DNA of 64,000 nucleotides. Source: CAJMGO01 sp900557305. Its GTDB lineage: Bacteria; Bacillota_I; Bacilli_A; RF39; UBA660. A program made the position numbers and the translations under genes. The DNA is taken from assembly GCA_905212975.1 (NCBI GenBank), contig CAJMGO010000006.1, forward strand, positions 9,767-73,766, given 5' to 3'. Below, in pieces: positions 24,225 to 31,761 of this stretch. Each line of letters starts with the position of its first letter. Position 1 is the stretch's first letter. The notes under the pieces were generated by a model. It was not told where the DNA came from, ran no database searches, and was given only the letters and a program-made list of their open reading frames with translations.

Positions 24225-25197
24225 GTTTAATATTGTCTAAAATTATACCTGTACCTTCTGCAACACATGTTAATGGACTTTCTGCTATTTTAACAGGAAC
24301 CTTTAATTCTTTAGATAGCAATTTATCAAAACCTTTTATTAAAGCTCCCCCACCAGTTATCAAAATACCTTTGTTAATTATATCTGCTGCAAGTTCCGGT
24401 GGAGTTTGTTCTAATAAATTCTTAGCTGCATGTACAATTACATATGCACTTTCTTTTAAAGATTCTTCTATTTCTTCAGCACATATTGTTATTTTATGAG
24501 GAAGGCCTGTTACTAAATCTCTTCCTTTTATTTCCATCTTTTCTTTAAGTCCTGGAAATACACTTCCTATTTTTATTTTTATTTCTTCTGCAGTCATATC
24601 ACCTATTAAAAGTTTATATTTACTTTTTATATATTTAATGATATCTGTATCAAAAGTGTTTCCTGCTACTTTAATTGATGTACTGTTGACTATGCCTCCA
24701 AGAGAAAGTACTGCAATATCAGTTGTTCCTCCACCAATATCGATTATCATACTACCACTTGGTTGCGATATATCAAGCCCTGCACCAATAGCTGCTACCT
24801 TTGGTTCTTCTTCCATAAACACTTTTTTAGCGCCTATTCTTTCTGCTGCTTCCTTTATAGCATTTTTTTCAACTTGTGTTATATTTGATGGACAACAAAT
24901 TAGTATAACTGGTCTATTAAACATTGTTTTACCTTTTATTTCCCTTAAAAACGATTCAAGCATTATTTCTGTAGTCTCAAAATCAGCTATTACTCCATCT
25001 TTTAATGGCCTTATTGCTAAAACATCTCCTGGTGTTCTTCCAAGCATTTCTCTTGCCTTTTCTCCAACTGCTAGTGGCTTTTTAGTTTCATTATCAAATG
25101 ACACTACACTTGGTTGATTTAAAACAATACCTTGTCCTTTTATATATATTAATACATTCGCTGTTCCTAAATCTATTCCTATGTATTTTGTAAACAT
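24211..25197 (-). CDS. mreB: Rod-shape determining actin homologue MreB/Mbl
   Basis: A 328-residue actin-fold protein. Phosphate-binding loops are 'GIDLGTANVLIY' at the N-terminus and 'MIIDIGGGTTDIAVLS' mid-protein, with 'ILITGGGALIKGFDKLL' (adenosine motif) near the C-terminus. It forms membrane-bound filaments guiding lateral wall synthesis. The gene directly follows spoIIID; in B. subtilis the paralogue mbl also lies next to spoIIID, so this is best viewed as the Mbl position. Its AGGAGG overlaps the spoIIID stop region. Confidence 0.95.
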   Translation of the reverse strand: MFTKYIGIDLGTANVLIYIKGQGIVLNQPSVVSFDNETKKPLAVGEKAREMLGRTPGDVLAIRPLKDGVIADFETTEIMLESFLREIKGKTMFNRPVILICCPSNITQVEKNAIKEAAERIGAKKVFMEEEPKVAAIGAGLDISQPSGSMIIDIGGGTTDIAVLSLGGIVNSTSIKVAGNTFDTDIIKYIKSKYKLLIGDMTAEEIKIKIGSVFPGLKEKMEIKGRDLVTGLPHKITICAEEIEESLKESAYVIVHAAKNLLEQTPPELAADIINKGILITGGGALIKGFDKLLSKELKVPVKIAESPLTCVAEGTGIILDNIKQNKL

Positions 25198-25199
25198 TT

Positions 25200-25457
25200 C
25201 TACCTCCTATTTAAGCTTAAATATTTTTTCTTTGTAGATTCTCCTCCTCTAATATGTCTTATTTTAGTATGATAATCTAATATACTAGAGACCTGTTCAT
25301 ATAATTTTGTATTTATATCTAAAAGTCTTTCTTGTAAATCTTTATGAACAGTACTTTTTGAAACATTAAACTCTTTTGCTGTTTCTCTTATTGTATTATT
25401 TGTTTCTATTACATGGTTTGCTTCATTTATAACTCTTTTATAAATTGAAGAATTCAT
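25200..25457 (-). CDS. spoIIID: Sporulation transcription factor SpoIIID
   Basis: An 85-residue DNA-binding protein: 'TIRETAKEFNVSKSTVHKDLQERL' is the conserved HTH of SpoIIID. 'HIRGGESTKKKYL' near the end matches the family C-terminal basic region. SpoIIID tunes the mother-cell sigma-E and sigma-K regulons. Its position between spoIIQ and mbl/mreB is the same as in B. subtilis. Length is close to the family norm (about 90). Confidence 0.95.
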   Translation of the reverse strand: MNSSIYKRVINEANHVIETNNTIRETAKEFNVSKSTVHKDLQERLLDINTKLYEQVSSILDYHTKIRHIRGGESTKKKYLSLNRR

Positions 25458-25505
25458 TTTATCACCTCTAATTTAAATATATAAATTAGAAAGTTTTTTA
25501 GTACT

Positions 25506-25524
25506 AAAAAAGGGATTTAACCCT
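25506..25524 (-). terminator. Terminator overlapping the end of spoIIQ
   Basis: AGGG/CCCT stem with a 6-nt loop followed by U6 on the minus strand. The stop codon at 25517 is inside the hairpin. Confidence 0.6.
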
Positions 25525-26149
25525 GTAATTCTTTTAATGTTTTACCATAACAATTTTCTGGATTAACTGGTGTATTATTTTTTATTAATTCAAAATAAAT
25601 ATGTTGCCCTAAATCTTTTTGTAGATTAGATGTTCCAGATGTTCCTATTATAGTTCCTTGTGTTACAGTATCATTTTCTTTTACTTTTACATCAGTAATA
25701 CTCTGATATAAAGTAAATGTATTATCATCATGTTTAATTTCAACTATTGTTCCTAATAATTCATCATCTTTTATGGATGTTACTGTACCATCTAAAACAG
25801 CTACAATATCAAATTTATCAGATTTACCATATGCTACACCACTACTTTGCATATATGTATTTTGATAATATATTATTGCATTTTTCTGTGTTTCTTCTTC
25901 CGAATCGTAATCATAAAAATTCTTTAAAAGAGCAACACTTTCATCTGTATAAGGTTTAATGATTCTTTGATCAGTCGAAATAACAGGTTCTACATCTTCT
26001 AATATTGATTTTGATACATAATTTATATTCTCCTCAATATCTAGTGTAGTATTTGTTGGACTAATTAAGTATAGAAAACCTAATAATAGTAAAAAACTTA
26101 CTCCATAAATAGCATAAACTACTGGTTGTTTTAATCTTATTTTCTTCAT
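25517..26149 (-). CDS. spoIIQ: SpoIIQ-like degenerate LytM/M23 protein
   Basis: A 210-residue membrane protein with one N-terminal TM segment (about residues 12-32), then a linker and a LytM/M23 domain at about 100-195. SpoIIQ in the forespore membrane pairs with SpoIIIAH of the mother cell to form the channel across the septum. The peptidase site looks inactive: there is no HxxxD ('FDIVAVLDGTV' replaces it), and the usual HxH is 'QHIYFEL'. The neighbours spoIIID and spoIID support the identity. The ATG at 26149 is preferred (AGAGGTG precedes it). Confidence 0.87.
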   Translation of the reverse strand: MKKIRLKQPVVYAIYGVSFLLLLGFLYLISPTNTTLDIEENINYVSKSILEDVEPVISTDQRIIKPYTDESVALLKNFYDYDSEEETQKNAIIYYQNTYMQSSGVAYGKSDKFDIVAVLDGTVTSIKDDELLGTIVEIKHDDNTFTLYQSITDVKVKENDTVTQGTIIGTSGTSNLQKDLGQHIYFELIKNNTPVNPENCYGKTLKELQG

Positions 26150-26195
26150 TTTTTCACCTCTATTATAGAGTTTTAACATTTATGAAGATTTTATA

Positions 26196-27107
26196 CTATA
26201 AATTTAAAATTTCTACTCCTTGATAATAATGTTTTATTATATCTGAATAATTATAACCCTGATGTGCCATTCCTTGCGCTCCATATTGACTCATACCAAC
26301 ACCATGTCCATATCCTTTTGTAGTAAATATTATATTTGAGCCATTTTGGGTTATATTAAAACTAGTTGACTTTAATCCTAACTTGTCACGCACTGTATAA
26401 CTTTCAAATGAAACATTATTTATGCTTAACTTTTTTATAGCACCAGAATTTGTAATTGATAATATTTTTACATTTAAAGTTGGATTATAAGGTAAATTTA
26501 ATTTTGAGTAAAAATCGGATAAACTTATTTCTTTTGAACTATTAAATGCTGGAGAAATAGTATCCCACGATGAATCTACACTTCTTAAATATGGAACTGC
26601 ATTTAAAAATACATCTTCACTATTTTCTGTTTTTCCATTACTTGTTGAAAAAAATAATGCATCTATTACTTTTCCATCATATGCAATATATTTACCTTTT
26701 GTTGTAAAAACTGCTTCTTTTACTTTATTATTATATGATTCATAATTAGTTCCCCATCTATTTTTTAATGTATCATCAGATAAATAAACCTGATTTTTTA
26801 TTGTATCTACTACATCATAACTATTATTTTTATTATCATTCATCTTTTTTAAAACATAACTCCTTGATGCTACTGCTTGAGCTTTTAAAGCTTCTATATC
26901 AAATGAGGCTGGCATTTCGCCTGCTACTACACCTTTTACATATTCTTCAAGTGGTACTTTACTTACAGTATTTGTTTCTTGATTTAATACTCTTACAAAT
27001 GTATTAGATGCTACAAAAAATTTTGCACTTTTATCTTTTACAAATAATGTAACTATTAAGTATGGTATAAATATTATTAATAATGTTGTTATAATAATTT
27101 TTTTCAT
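26196..27107 (-). CDS. spoIID: Stage II sporulation protein D, septal peptidoglycan lytic transglycosylase
   Basis: A 303-residue protein with one N-terminal TM helix and a SpoIID domain. 'VVAGEMPASFDIEALKAQAVASRSYVL' contains the catalytic Glu, 'FSTSNGKTE' follows, and 'GYGHGVGMSQYGAQGMA' is the conserved C-terminal block. It degrades denuded septal peptidoglycan with SpoIIM/SpoIIP during engulfment. The frame begins four codons upstream at a GTG that is really part of the GTGGAGG ribosome binding site, so the ATG at 27107 is the start. Confidence 0.96.
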   Translation of the reverse strand: MKKIIITTLLIIFIPYLIVTLFVKDKSAKFFVASNTFVRVLNQETNTVSKVPLEEYVKGVVAGEMPASFDIEALKAQAVASRSYVLKKMNDNKNNSYDVVDTIKNQVYLSDDTLKNRWGTNYESYNNKVKEAVFTTKGKYIAYDGKVIDALFFSTSNGKTENSEDVFLNAVPYLRSVDSSWDTISPAFNSSKEISLSDFYSKLNLPYNPTLNVKILSITNSGAIKKLSINNVSFESYTVRDKLGLKSTSFNITQNGSNIIFTTKGYGHGVGMSQYGAQGMAHQGYNYSDIIKHYYQGVEILNL

Positions 27108-27155
27108 ATTTTCCTCCACTTAATATTATTATGAAAAAAATTATTTATGTTAAAC

Positions 27156-27178
27156 AAAAAAAGACAAATAAATGTCTT
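27156..27178 (-). terminator. Terminator upstream of spoIID
   Basis: AAGACA/TGTCTT with a 6-nt loop and U7 on the minus strand. It ends transcription coming from rpiB/ywzB before spoIID. The 27180-27312 stretch ahead of it has a possible frameshifted coding remnant but no convincing gene. Confidence 0.65.
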
Positions 27179-27312
27179 AATTTTTTACTTAATTTTTGTC
27201 TAACATTTGCATACACAATATCATGATCAGAAATAGAATCTAAATTTATTATTTCCTTTTAATCTATCCATATATGTTTTATCTAGAATTTCAGTTATTT
27301 TATACTTTTTAA

Positions 27313-27510
27313 TCAAAAGAATTTTGAATTCAAAAAGAAATCATAAAAGAAGTTTACTGTCAAATATGACAAACTCATGGTAATTACCATATATAATAAT
27401 CTTGATTGCCAGTATCTATTTTTTTTGAATAAGTTATTTATATTTATACTATCTAATGCCCATATAATAAGGGGTACAGATATAATATATAGAATTGTTT
27501 TTATTGACAT
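27313..27510 (-). CDS. DUF1146 (YwzB-like) small membrane protein
   Basis: A 65-residue protein with two hydrophobic helices. 'IIWALDSININNLFKKNRYWQSRLLYMVITMSLSYLTVNFF' follows the pattern of the DUF1146/YwzB family, which in Bacillus also lies close to spoIID. Function is unknown. Its start overlaps the rpiB stop by about 10 bp, so it is co-transcribed with rpiB. Confidence 0.75.
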   Translation of the reverse strand: MSIKTILYIISVPLIIWALDSININNLFKKNRYWQSRLLYMVITMSLSYLTVNFFYDFFLNSKFF

Positions 27511-27941
27511 TTATAATTGTCTATCAAATTAATTCTTCTTTTATGTCTTTCTTCATTACTAAAATTCATTTCTAAAAATGTCTTTATCATTTCTTTCATT
27601 TCTGGAAGAGTTTTAGCATAACTAATTGAAATAACATTACTATCATTATCTATTCTTGTAAGAGCCGCTTCTTCTACACTGTCTACCTTAGCGCATCTAA
27701 CCCCTTTTACTTTATTACATGCTATACTCATACCAATTCCTGTTCTACAAATTAGTATGCCTCTATCTATTTGTTTATCCCTTATTGCTTCACCTACTTT
27801 AAAAGCATATACTGGGTAATCTACTGGTTCATCACTATTTGTTCCATAATCAATTACTTCATATCCAATACTTTTTAAGAAATCTATTAGTTCTCCTTTA
27901 ATTAAAAATCCTCTATGGTCTGCTCCTATACCTATTTTCAT
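27501..27941 (-). CDS. rpiB: Ribose-5-phosphate isomerase B (RpiB/LacAB family)
   Basis: A 146-residue enzyme interconverting ribose-5-P and ribulose-5-P in the pentose phosphate pathway. 'IGIGADHRGFLIKGEL' at the N-terminus and 'GILICRTGIGMSIACNKVKGVRCA' (catalytic Cys in CRTGIGMS) identify the RpiB family. The ATG at 27941 is preceded by GGAAGGTGA; an in-frame start 11 codons upstream is unlikely. Confidence 0.95.
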   Translation of the reverse strand: MKIGIGADHRGFLIKGELIDFLKSIGYEVIDYGTNSDEPVDYPVYAFKVGEAIRDKQIDRGILICRTGIGMSIACNKVKGVRCAKVDSVEEAALTRIDNDSNVISISYAKTLPEMKEMIKTFLEMNFSNEERHKRRINLIDNYKCQ

Positions 27942-28015
27942 TTTATCACCTTCCATATATTTATAGTATAACACAAAACTTAAATTATTTTAGTTAAATA
28001 AGCTTTACTTTACAC

Positions 28016-28044
28016 AAAAAAAGAAGAATTATTTTTCTTCTTTT
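28016..28044 (-). terminator. Terminator overlapping the end of rpmE
   Basis: AAAAGAAGAA/TTCTTCTTTT, 10-bp stem, 6-nt loop, U7. The rpmE stop codon at 28029 is in the loop. Confidence 0.75.
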
Positions 28045-28238
28045 AATCCATACTTTTGATTGAATTTTTCTATTTTACCTGCACGTGAAGCTGTACCTTG
28101 TTTTCCTGTATAGAAAGGATGACATTTGTCACAAACTTCAATACGTAATTCAGCTTGATTAGATCTTACTGTAAATTCGTTTCCACAAGCACAAGTTACT
28201 TTCATATCTTTATATTCTGGATGGATATTTTTTTTCAT
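28029..28238 (-). CDS. rpmE: Ribosomal protein bL31 (zinc form)
   Basis: A 69-residue bL31 starting 'MKKNIHPEYKDMKVTCACGN' with cysteines in 'CAC' and 'CDKCHPFYTG', the zinc-binding C+ form. It sits on the 50S central protuberance. A hairpin in its leader (28254-28275) may be part of an L31 autoregulatory structure. Confidence 0.97.
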   Translation of the reverse strand: MKKNIHPEYKDMKVTCACGNEFTVRSNQAELRIEVCDKCHPFYTGKQGTASRAGKIEKFNQKYGLKEEK

Positions 28239-28253
28239 GAATATTCTCCTTTC

Positions 28254-28275
28254 GCCATGACTTTCCTCAAGTCAT
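28254..28275 (-). promoter_or_regulatory. Possible rpmE leader hairpin
   Basis: ATGACTT/AAGTCAT (7-bp stem) lies just ahead of the GAAAGGAG ribosome binding site of rpmE. bL31 leaders are known to regulate their own synthesis in several phyla. Assignment here is by position only. Confidence 0.35.
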
Positions 28276-28346
28276 AGAAATATTAACATTTTTAATTATA
28301 ACATTATTTTTTTAAAAATCAAGTCTTTTTAAATTATTGGCATATT

Positions 28347-28886
28347 TTAAACAATTATTTCATCTACTAAACCTTTATTTAGAGCTTCTTTAGGGTCTAA
28401 CCAATAATCATTTTTTATATTTTGTTCTACTTCTACACTAGACATATTACTATTTTTTAATATAATCTCTGATAATTTTTTATGTGATTTTTCTACTTGT
28501 TTTGCAGCTATTACAAGATCATCATACTTTCCATCTATTCCAGCGGATAACTCATGTAACATTAATTCTGCATTTGGAAATAATTTTCTTTTACCTTTTG
28601 TTCCGCTTATTAATATTATTGAAGCCATAGAAGCTATTGAACCAACTCCTATTGTTTGAACATCAGATTTTATATAATTAATTATATCATATATTGCTAA
28701 TCCACTTGTAACTGAACCTCCTGGTGAATTAATTATTATCTTAATATCCTCATTACTAATTGAATCTAAATATAGAAGTTTGGATATTATTATATGAGCT
28801 AATGTGTCCGTGATTTCTCCATCTAAAAAAATTATTCTTTTTTTTAATAAATCTTCATATATAATATTATGTTCTGATTTAGTCAA
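28347..28886 (-). CDS. clpP: ClpP-like serine protease paired with SpoVK-like ATPase
   Basis: A 179-residue ClpP family protein. The catalytic Ser is in 'VGSIASMASIIL' (usually GMAASMGA), His in 'PNAELMLHEL' (usually PNSRIMIHQ), Asp in 'NDYWLDPKEAL'. The triad is present, but the surrounding motifs differ from the housekeeping ClpP, so this may be a divergent or second paralogue. It starts with TTG at 28886 behind GGGGAGG and overlaps the stop of the SpoVK-like AAA+ gene by 8 bp, indicating tight co-expression. Confidence 0.85.
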   Translation of the reverse strand: MTKSEHNIIYEDLLKKRIIFLDGEITDTLAHIIISKLLYLDSISNEDIKIIINSPGGSVTSGLAIYDIINYIKSDVQTIGVGSIASMASIILISGTKGKRKLFPNAELMLHELSAGIDGKYDDLVIAAKQVEKSHKKLSEIILKNSNMSSVEVEQNIKNDYWLDPKEALNKGLVDEIIV

Positions 28887-29730
28887 ATATACCTCCCCTT
28901 TCTTTAGTTTGTTTTATATTTAAAACTGATTTTTTCTTTATTGCTATAACTTCTTCTTTATTGTTTAAATCATTTATATTTGAAGCATGTTCAAAAACAA
29001 GTTGATTATATAAATTATCAATCATTCTACCATTACCAAAGTGTTTCATTTTCTTGTTATTTTCTATTATTTTCTTTATTTCTTCTGCTGCACTTCTAGA
29101 AAGTTTAAATCCAGATATTTTTAATTTATAAAAAAGCATAATAGAAAGTTCTTCAAGTGAATAATCATTAAACTCTATATCATATCCTATTCTAGATTTT
29201 AAACCTGGGTTTAGTTCTAAAAAGTCATCCATTTCTTCTTTGTATCCTGCAAAAATAAATACTGTATTTTTTGATTCCATTTCTTTTAATATTTCTACGA
29301 TTGCATCGTCAGAATAACCTTTATAGTCTGAATCAGTATTAAATGAATATGCTTCATCTATAAATATTACACCTCCCTTTGCTCTTTGTATAACTTCTTG
29401 TGTTTTTATACCAGTTTGTCCTATATAACCTGCTATAAAATCATTTGGGGTTACTTCTAAAACTGTATTGCTTTTTACAAAACCTAATTCATACAACATA
29501 TTTGCTATTATTCTTGCAACAGTTGTTTTTCCAGTACCTGGATTTCCTCTAAATACCATATTTAAATTAAGTAAATCAACATTTAAAAAGCCTTTAGTTT
29601 CCTTTATAAATAATAAATAGTTTATTAACTTATTAACGATTTCCTTTACTTCTTCTAATCCTATTAATTTATTTAGTTTTTTCTTACAAGAATTACATAT
29701 ACTTTCTAAATCTTTAATTTCATCAACCAT
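28879..29730 (-). CDS. spoVK: SpoVK-like AAA+ ATPase (CbbX/CfxQ family)
   Basis: A 283-residue single AAA+ protein. Walker A is 'GNPGTGKTTVARIIANML', followed by 'AGYIGQTGIKTQEVIQRAKGGVIFIDEAYSF' (pore loop and Walker B) and 'AGYKEEMDDFLELNPGLKSRI' (sensor/Arg-finger region). This is the SpoVK/CbxX pattern; SpoVK is needed for spore maturation in B. subtilis. The downstream clpP overlaps it, and a 39-residue ORF ends inside its ribosome binding site, giving a three-gene unit. Confidence 0.88.
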   Translation of the reverse strand: MVDEIKDLESICNSCKKKLNKLIGLEEVKEIVNKLINYLLFIKETKGFLNVDLLNLNMVFRGNPGTGKTTVARIIANMLYELGFVKSNTVLEVTPNDFIAGYIGQTGIKTQEVIQRAKGGVIFIDEAYSFNTDSDYKGYSDDAIVEILKEMESKNTVFIFAGYKEEMDDFLELNPGLKSRIGYDIEFNDYSLEELSIMLFYKLKISGFKLSRSAAEEIKKIIENNKKMKHFGNGRMIDNLYNQLVFEHASNINDLNNKEEVIAIKKKSVLNIKQTKERGGIFD

Positions 29731-29735
29731 TTATG

Positions 29736-29855
29736 TCACCTTTTGTTCATAATTCTATTTAATTTCAAAATTTTAGGTTTTTCTATTGTTTCTTTATTTT
29801 TTTCTAATAAAAAAGCTCTTATATCTTTCAAATTTTTTATTTTTTCTTTTCTCAT
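29736..29855 (-). CDS. 39-residue ORF heading the spoVK-clpP unit
   Basis: An ATG at 29855 behind an excellent AGGGGGAG site opens 'MRKEKIKNLKDIRAFLLEKN...LNRIMNKR' and ends in TGA at 29736-29738, inside the AGGTGA ribosome binding site of the SpoVK-like gene. It is very basic and helical. The strong initiation signal and coupling argue for real translation. I know no family for it. Confidence 0.55.
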   Translation of the reverse strand: MRKEKIKNLKDIRAFLLEKNKETIEKPKILKLNRIMNKR

Positions 29856-29921
29856 GATTTTACTCCCCCTGACAAGTAATATTTTAAACTATTTATTTCT
29901 TTTTTTTTAAACAATAATGAC

Positions 29922-29946
29922 AAAAAAACTGCCTTATTAAGCAGTC
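29922..29946 (-). terminator. Terminator overlapping the end of the AraC-type gene
   Basis: ACTGC/GCAGT stem with an 8-nt loop and U7 on the minus strand. The stop codon at 29937 lies in the loop. Confidence 0.55.
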
Positions 29947-30365
29947 TTTTTGTATATTTTAATATTTATAAGTTCTTTTTCTTTATTTTTTAAATTAAGT
30001 AAGCTTTCTCTTTTTTCTTTTAATTCATTAATACTTTTATTTATTAATGAATACTCTTTTCTAAATGATAACGGTGAAATACCGATTACATCTTTAAATT
30101 TTTCTGAATAATATTCTTGCGAATTAAAACCATTGTTTAAAGATATTTTTAATATTGTATCATCTGTATATACTAATGGATCTATTGTTTTATAAACTCT
30201 TACCATATTTACATATTCAATAATTGTATACCCTGTATATTCTTTAAATGATCTCATTAAATATGCTCTATTATAATGAAATAATTCTTCTATTTCTGTT
30301 ATATTTATTTCTTTTTTTGAACTTATTATTAAATATTTACAAAGTCTTTCTATTACTTCTTTCAT
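29937..30365 (-). CDS. AraC-family HTH regulator without sensor domain
   Basis: A 142-residue protein whose first ~105 residues are the two-HTH AraC DNA-binding domain: 'INITEIEELFHYNRAYLMRSFKEYTGYTIIEYVNMVRV' and 'ILKISLNNGFNSQEYYSEKFKDVIGISPLSFRKEY'. A basic helical tail follows. There is no N-terminal ligand-binding domain. GGGGG precedes the ATG. Target unknown. Confidence 0.88.
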   Translation of the reverse strand: MKEVIERLCKYLIISSKKEINITEIEELFHYNRAYLMRSFKEYTGYTIIEYVNMVRVYKTIDPLVYTDDTILKISLNNGFNSQEYYSEKFKDVIGISPLSFRKEYSLINKSINELKEKRESLLNLKNKEKELINIKIYKKTA

Positions 30366-30428
30366 ATAATAACCCCCAAATATTTAGGTTATTATATCAA
30401 AAAATATTATACGAAGCAAATTTCAACT

Positions 30429-30455
30429 AAAAAAACAATATTAGTTTTAATATTG
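30429..30455 (-). terminator. Terminator of the BI-1 family gene
   Basis: CAATATTA/TAATATTG with a 4-nt loop, then U7 on the minus strand. Confidence 0.7.
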
Positions 30456-30463
30456 CTTTTAAT

Positions 30464-31111
30464 TTAATCTTTTGATTTACCAAATAATTGAAGTAATCTT
30501 AAGAATATGTTAATAAAATCTAGATAAAGTTCTAATGCTCCATAAATAACCATGTTATCATTAGATAATCCATTTGAATAGTATGCTTTTAACTTTTGAA
30601 CATCATAACATACATAAGCCATAAATATTGCTAATGCAAGAAGGCATATTACTAAGTTAAATGATGATGACATTACAAATATATTTATTATTGATAACAC
30701 AATTGTTACAATCAATGACACTAATAAAATTGTTCCTATTTTTGTTATATCTGCCTTAGTAAAATATCCTATTAATGCTAAAACAAAGAATATTGCTGCA
30801 GCCATTAAAAATACTATCATTATTGATTCTATTTCATATACAACAAATATTGAAGAGAATGTTAATCCTGATACGACAGAATAAACTATAAATGATATTT
30901 TTGCTGCTACAGGACTCATTTTATGTACAAATGCCGATAAAACAAACACAAGTATTAATTCTATAATTACAATTCCAATATATCCTCCAAATGAGAATAT
31001 TGTTTCTAATGCTTTAGGATTACTTGCAACAAGTGCTCCTGTACAAAAAGTAATTGCTAAACCTATAAACATCCATACAAATACTTTTGAAAAAAACTTT
31101 GATATTTCCAT
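30464..31111 (-). CDS. Bax inhibitor-1 family membrane protein (YetJ-like)
   Basis: A 215-residue protein with seven hydrophobic helices. Family features include 'VFVWMFIGLAITFCTGALVA' at the N-terminus, 'GLTFSSIFVVYE', and the C-terminal 'GALELYLDFINIFLRLLQLFG', the typical ALxLYLDFINLFLxLLxL ending. YetJ is a pH-sensitive calcium leak channel. The ATG at 31111 follows AGAGGTG; the frame extends 17 codons further, which is unlikely to be used. Confidence 0.92.
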   Translation of the reverse strand: MEISKFFSKVFVWMFIGLAITFCTGALVASNPKALETIFSFGGYIGIVIIELILVFVLSAFVHKMSPVAAKISFIVYSVVSGLTFSSIFVVYEIESIMIVFLMAAAIFFVLALIGYFTKADITKIGTILLVSLIVTIVLSIINIFVMSSSFNLVICLLALAIFMAYVCYDVQKLKAYYSNGLSNDNMVIYGALELYLDFINIFLRLLQLFGKSKD

Positions 31112-31165
31112 ATTTTCACCTCTATTTAATATTATCATATTTATATAATTTTGTAAATTCAAGAT

Positions 31166-31723
31166 TTATTTTATTAAACTTTCTAATTCATGTTTTGTTA
31201 AATATTTATCTTCTTCTAAATATTCTATATTGTTATTTTCGCATAATTTTTTTATTTTATTTTTAGTATACTCTTTATATTTATTATCTATACTGTTATT
31301 TCTATATATTATTTTTTCTTTACTATATTTTCTTAAAATTAAAAATAATTCTTCTAAATCACTTAAATATTCATCTATATCATTATAATTATTTATATAT
31401 TTTAATTCTTCATCACCTATTTTTATTATTATAACATCTGCTTTTATTAAGCTATTTTGAAGTGTATATGTTTTATTTCCTATATTGATTTTTTTATTAT
31501 TATTTATATATTTTATTAATTCTGTAATTCTATCCTTTTTTTCTATAAATCCATTTACATAGTTTTCAAGTTTATGTTTACCTAGAATATATTCTTTTAT
31601 ATATGTTGATTCTTCTTTTGATTCTAAAGAAAGAATATACACTTTATTATCAAGATTAAATATATATATTAAAATTGTCATTAAAACTATTATAATAGAT
31701 AATAATAAAACTTTTATTTTCAT
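31166..31723 (-). CDS. Membrane-anchored protein, possibly SGNH-like
   Basis: A 185-residue protein with one N-terminal hydrophobic helix ('VLLLSIIIVLMTILIYIFN') and an extracytoplasmic domain. 'ADVIIIKIGDEELKYINN' and 'DLEELFLILRKYSKEKIIYRN' are loosely reminiscent of SGNH hydrolase blocks, but the catalytic Ser/His are not clear. The ATG at 31723 lies behind GGAGGAAC; the earlier GTG codon is part of that site. It is located between murA and the BI-1 gene. Confidence 0.6.
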   Translation of the reverse strand: MKIKVLLLSIIIVLMTILIYIFNLDNKVYILSLESKEESTYIKEYILGKHKLENYVNGFIEKKDRITELIKYINNNKKINIGNKTYTLQNSLIKADVIIIKIGDEELKYINNYNDIDEYLSDLEELFLILRKYSKEKIIYRNNSIDNKYKEYTKNKIKKLCENNNIEYLEEDKYLTKHELESLIK

Positions 31724-31733
31724 ATGTTCCTCC

Positions 31734-31759
31734 AAAAAAAAAGTAGAATAAATCTACTT
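31734..31759 (-). terminator. Terminator downstream of murA
   Basis: AAGTAGA/TCTACTT, 5-nt loop, U7 on the minus strand, 2 bp after the murA stop. It also overlaps the start region of the next gene. Confidence 0.75.
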
Positions 31760-31761
31760 AA

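Noticed and set aside
27180..27312. Coding-looking stretch between the DUF1146 gene and spoIID
   Set aside because: Two short frames ('KYKITEILDKTYMDRLKG' and 'LDSISDHDIVYANVRQ') would need a frameshift to join and lack a start signal; possibly a decayed gene, but too weak to annotate.
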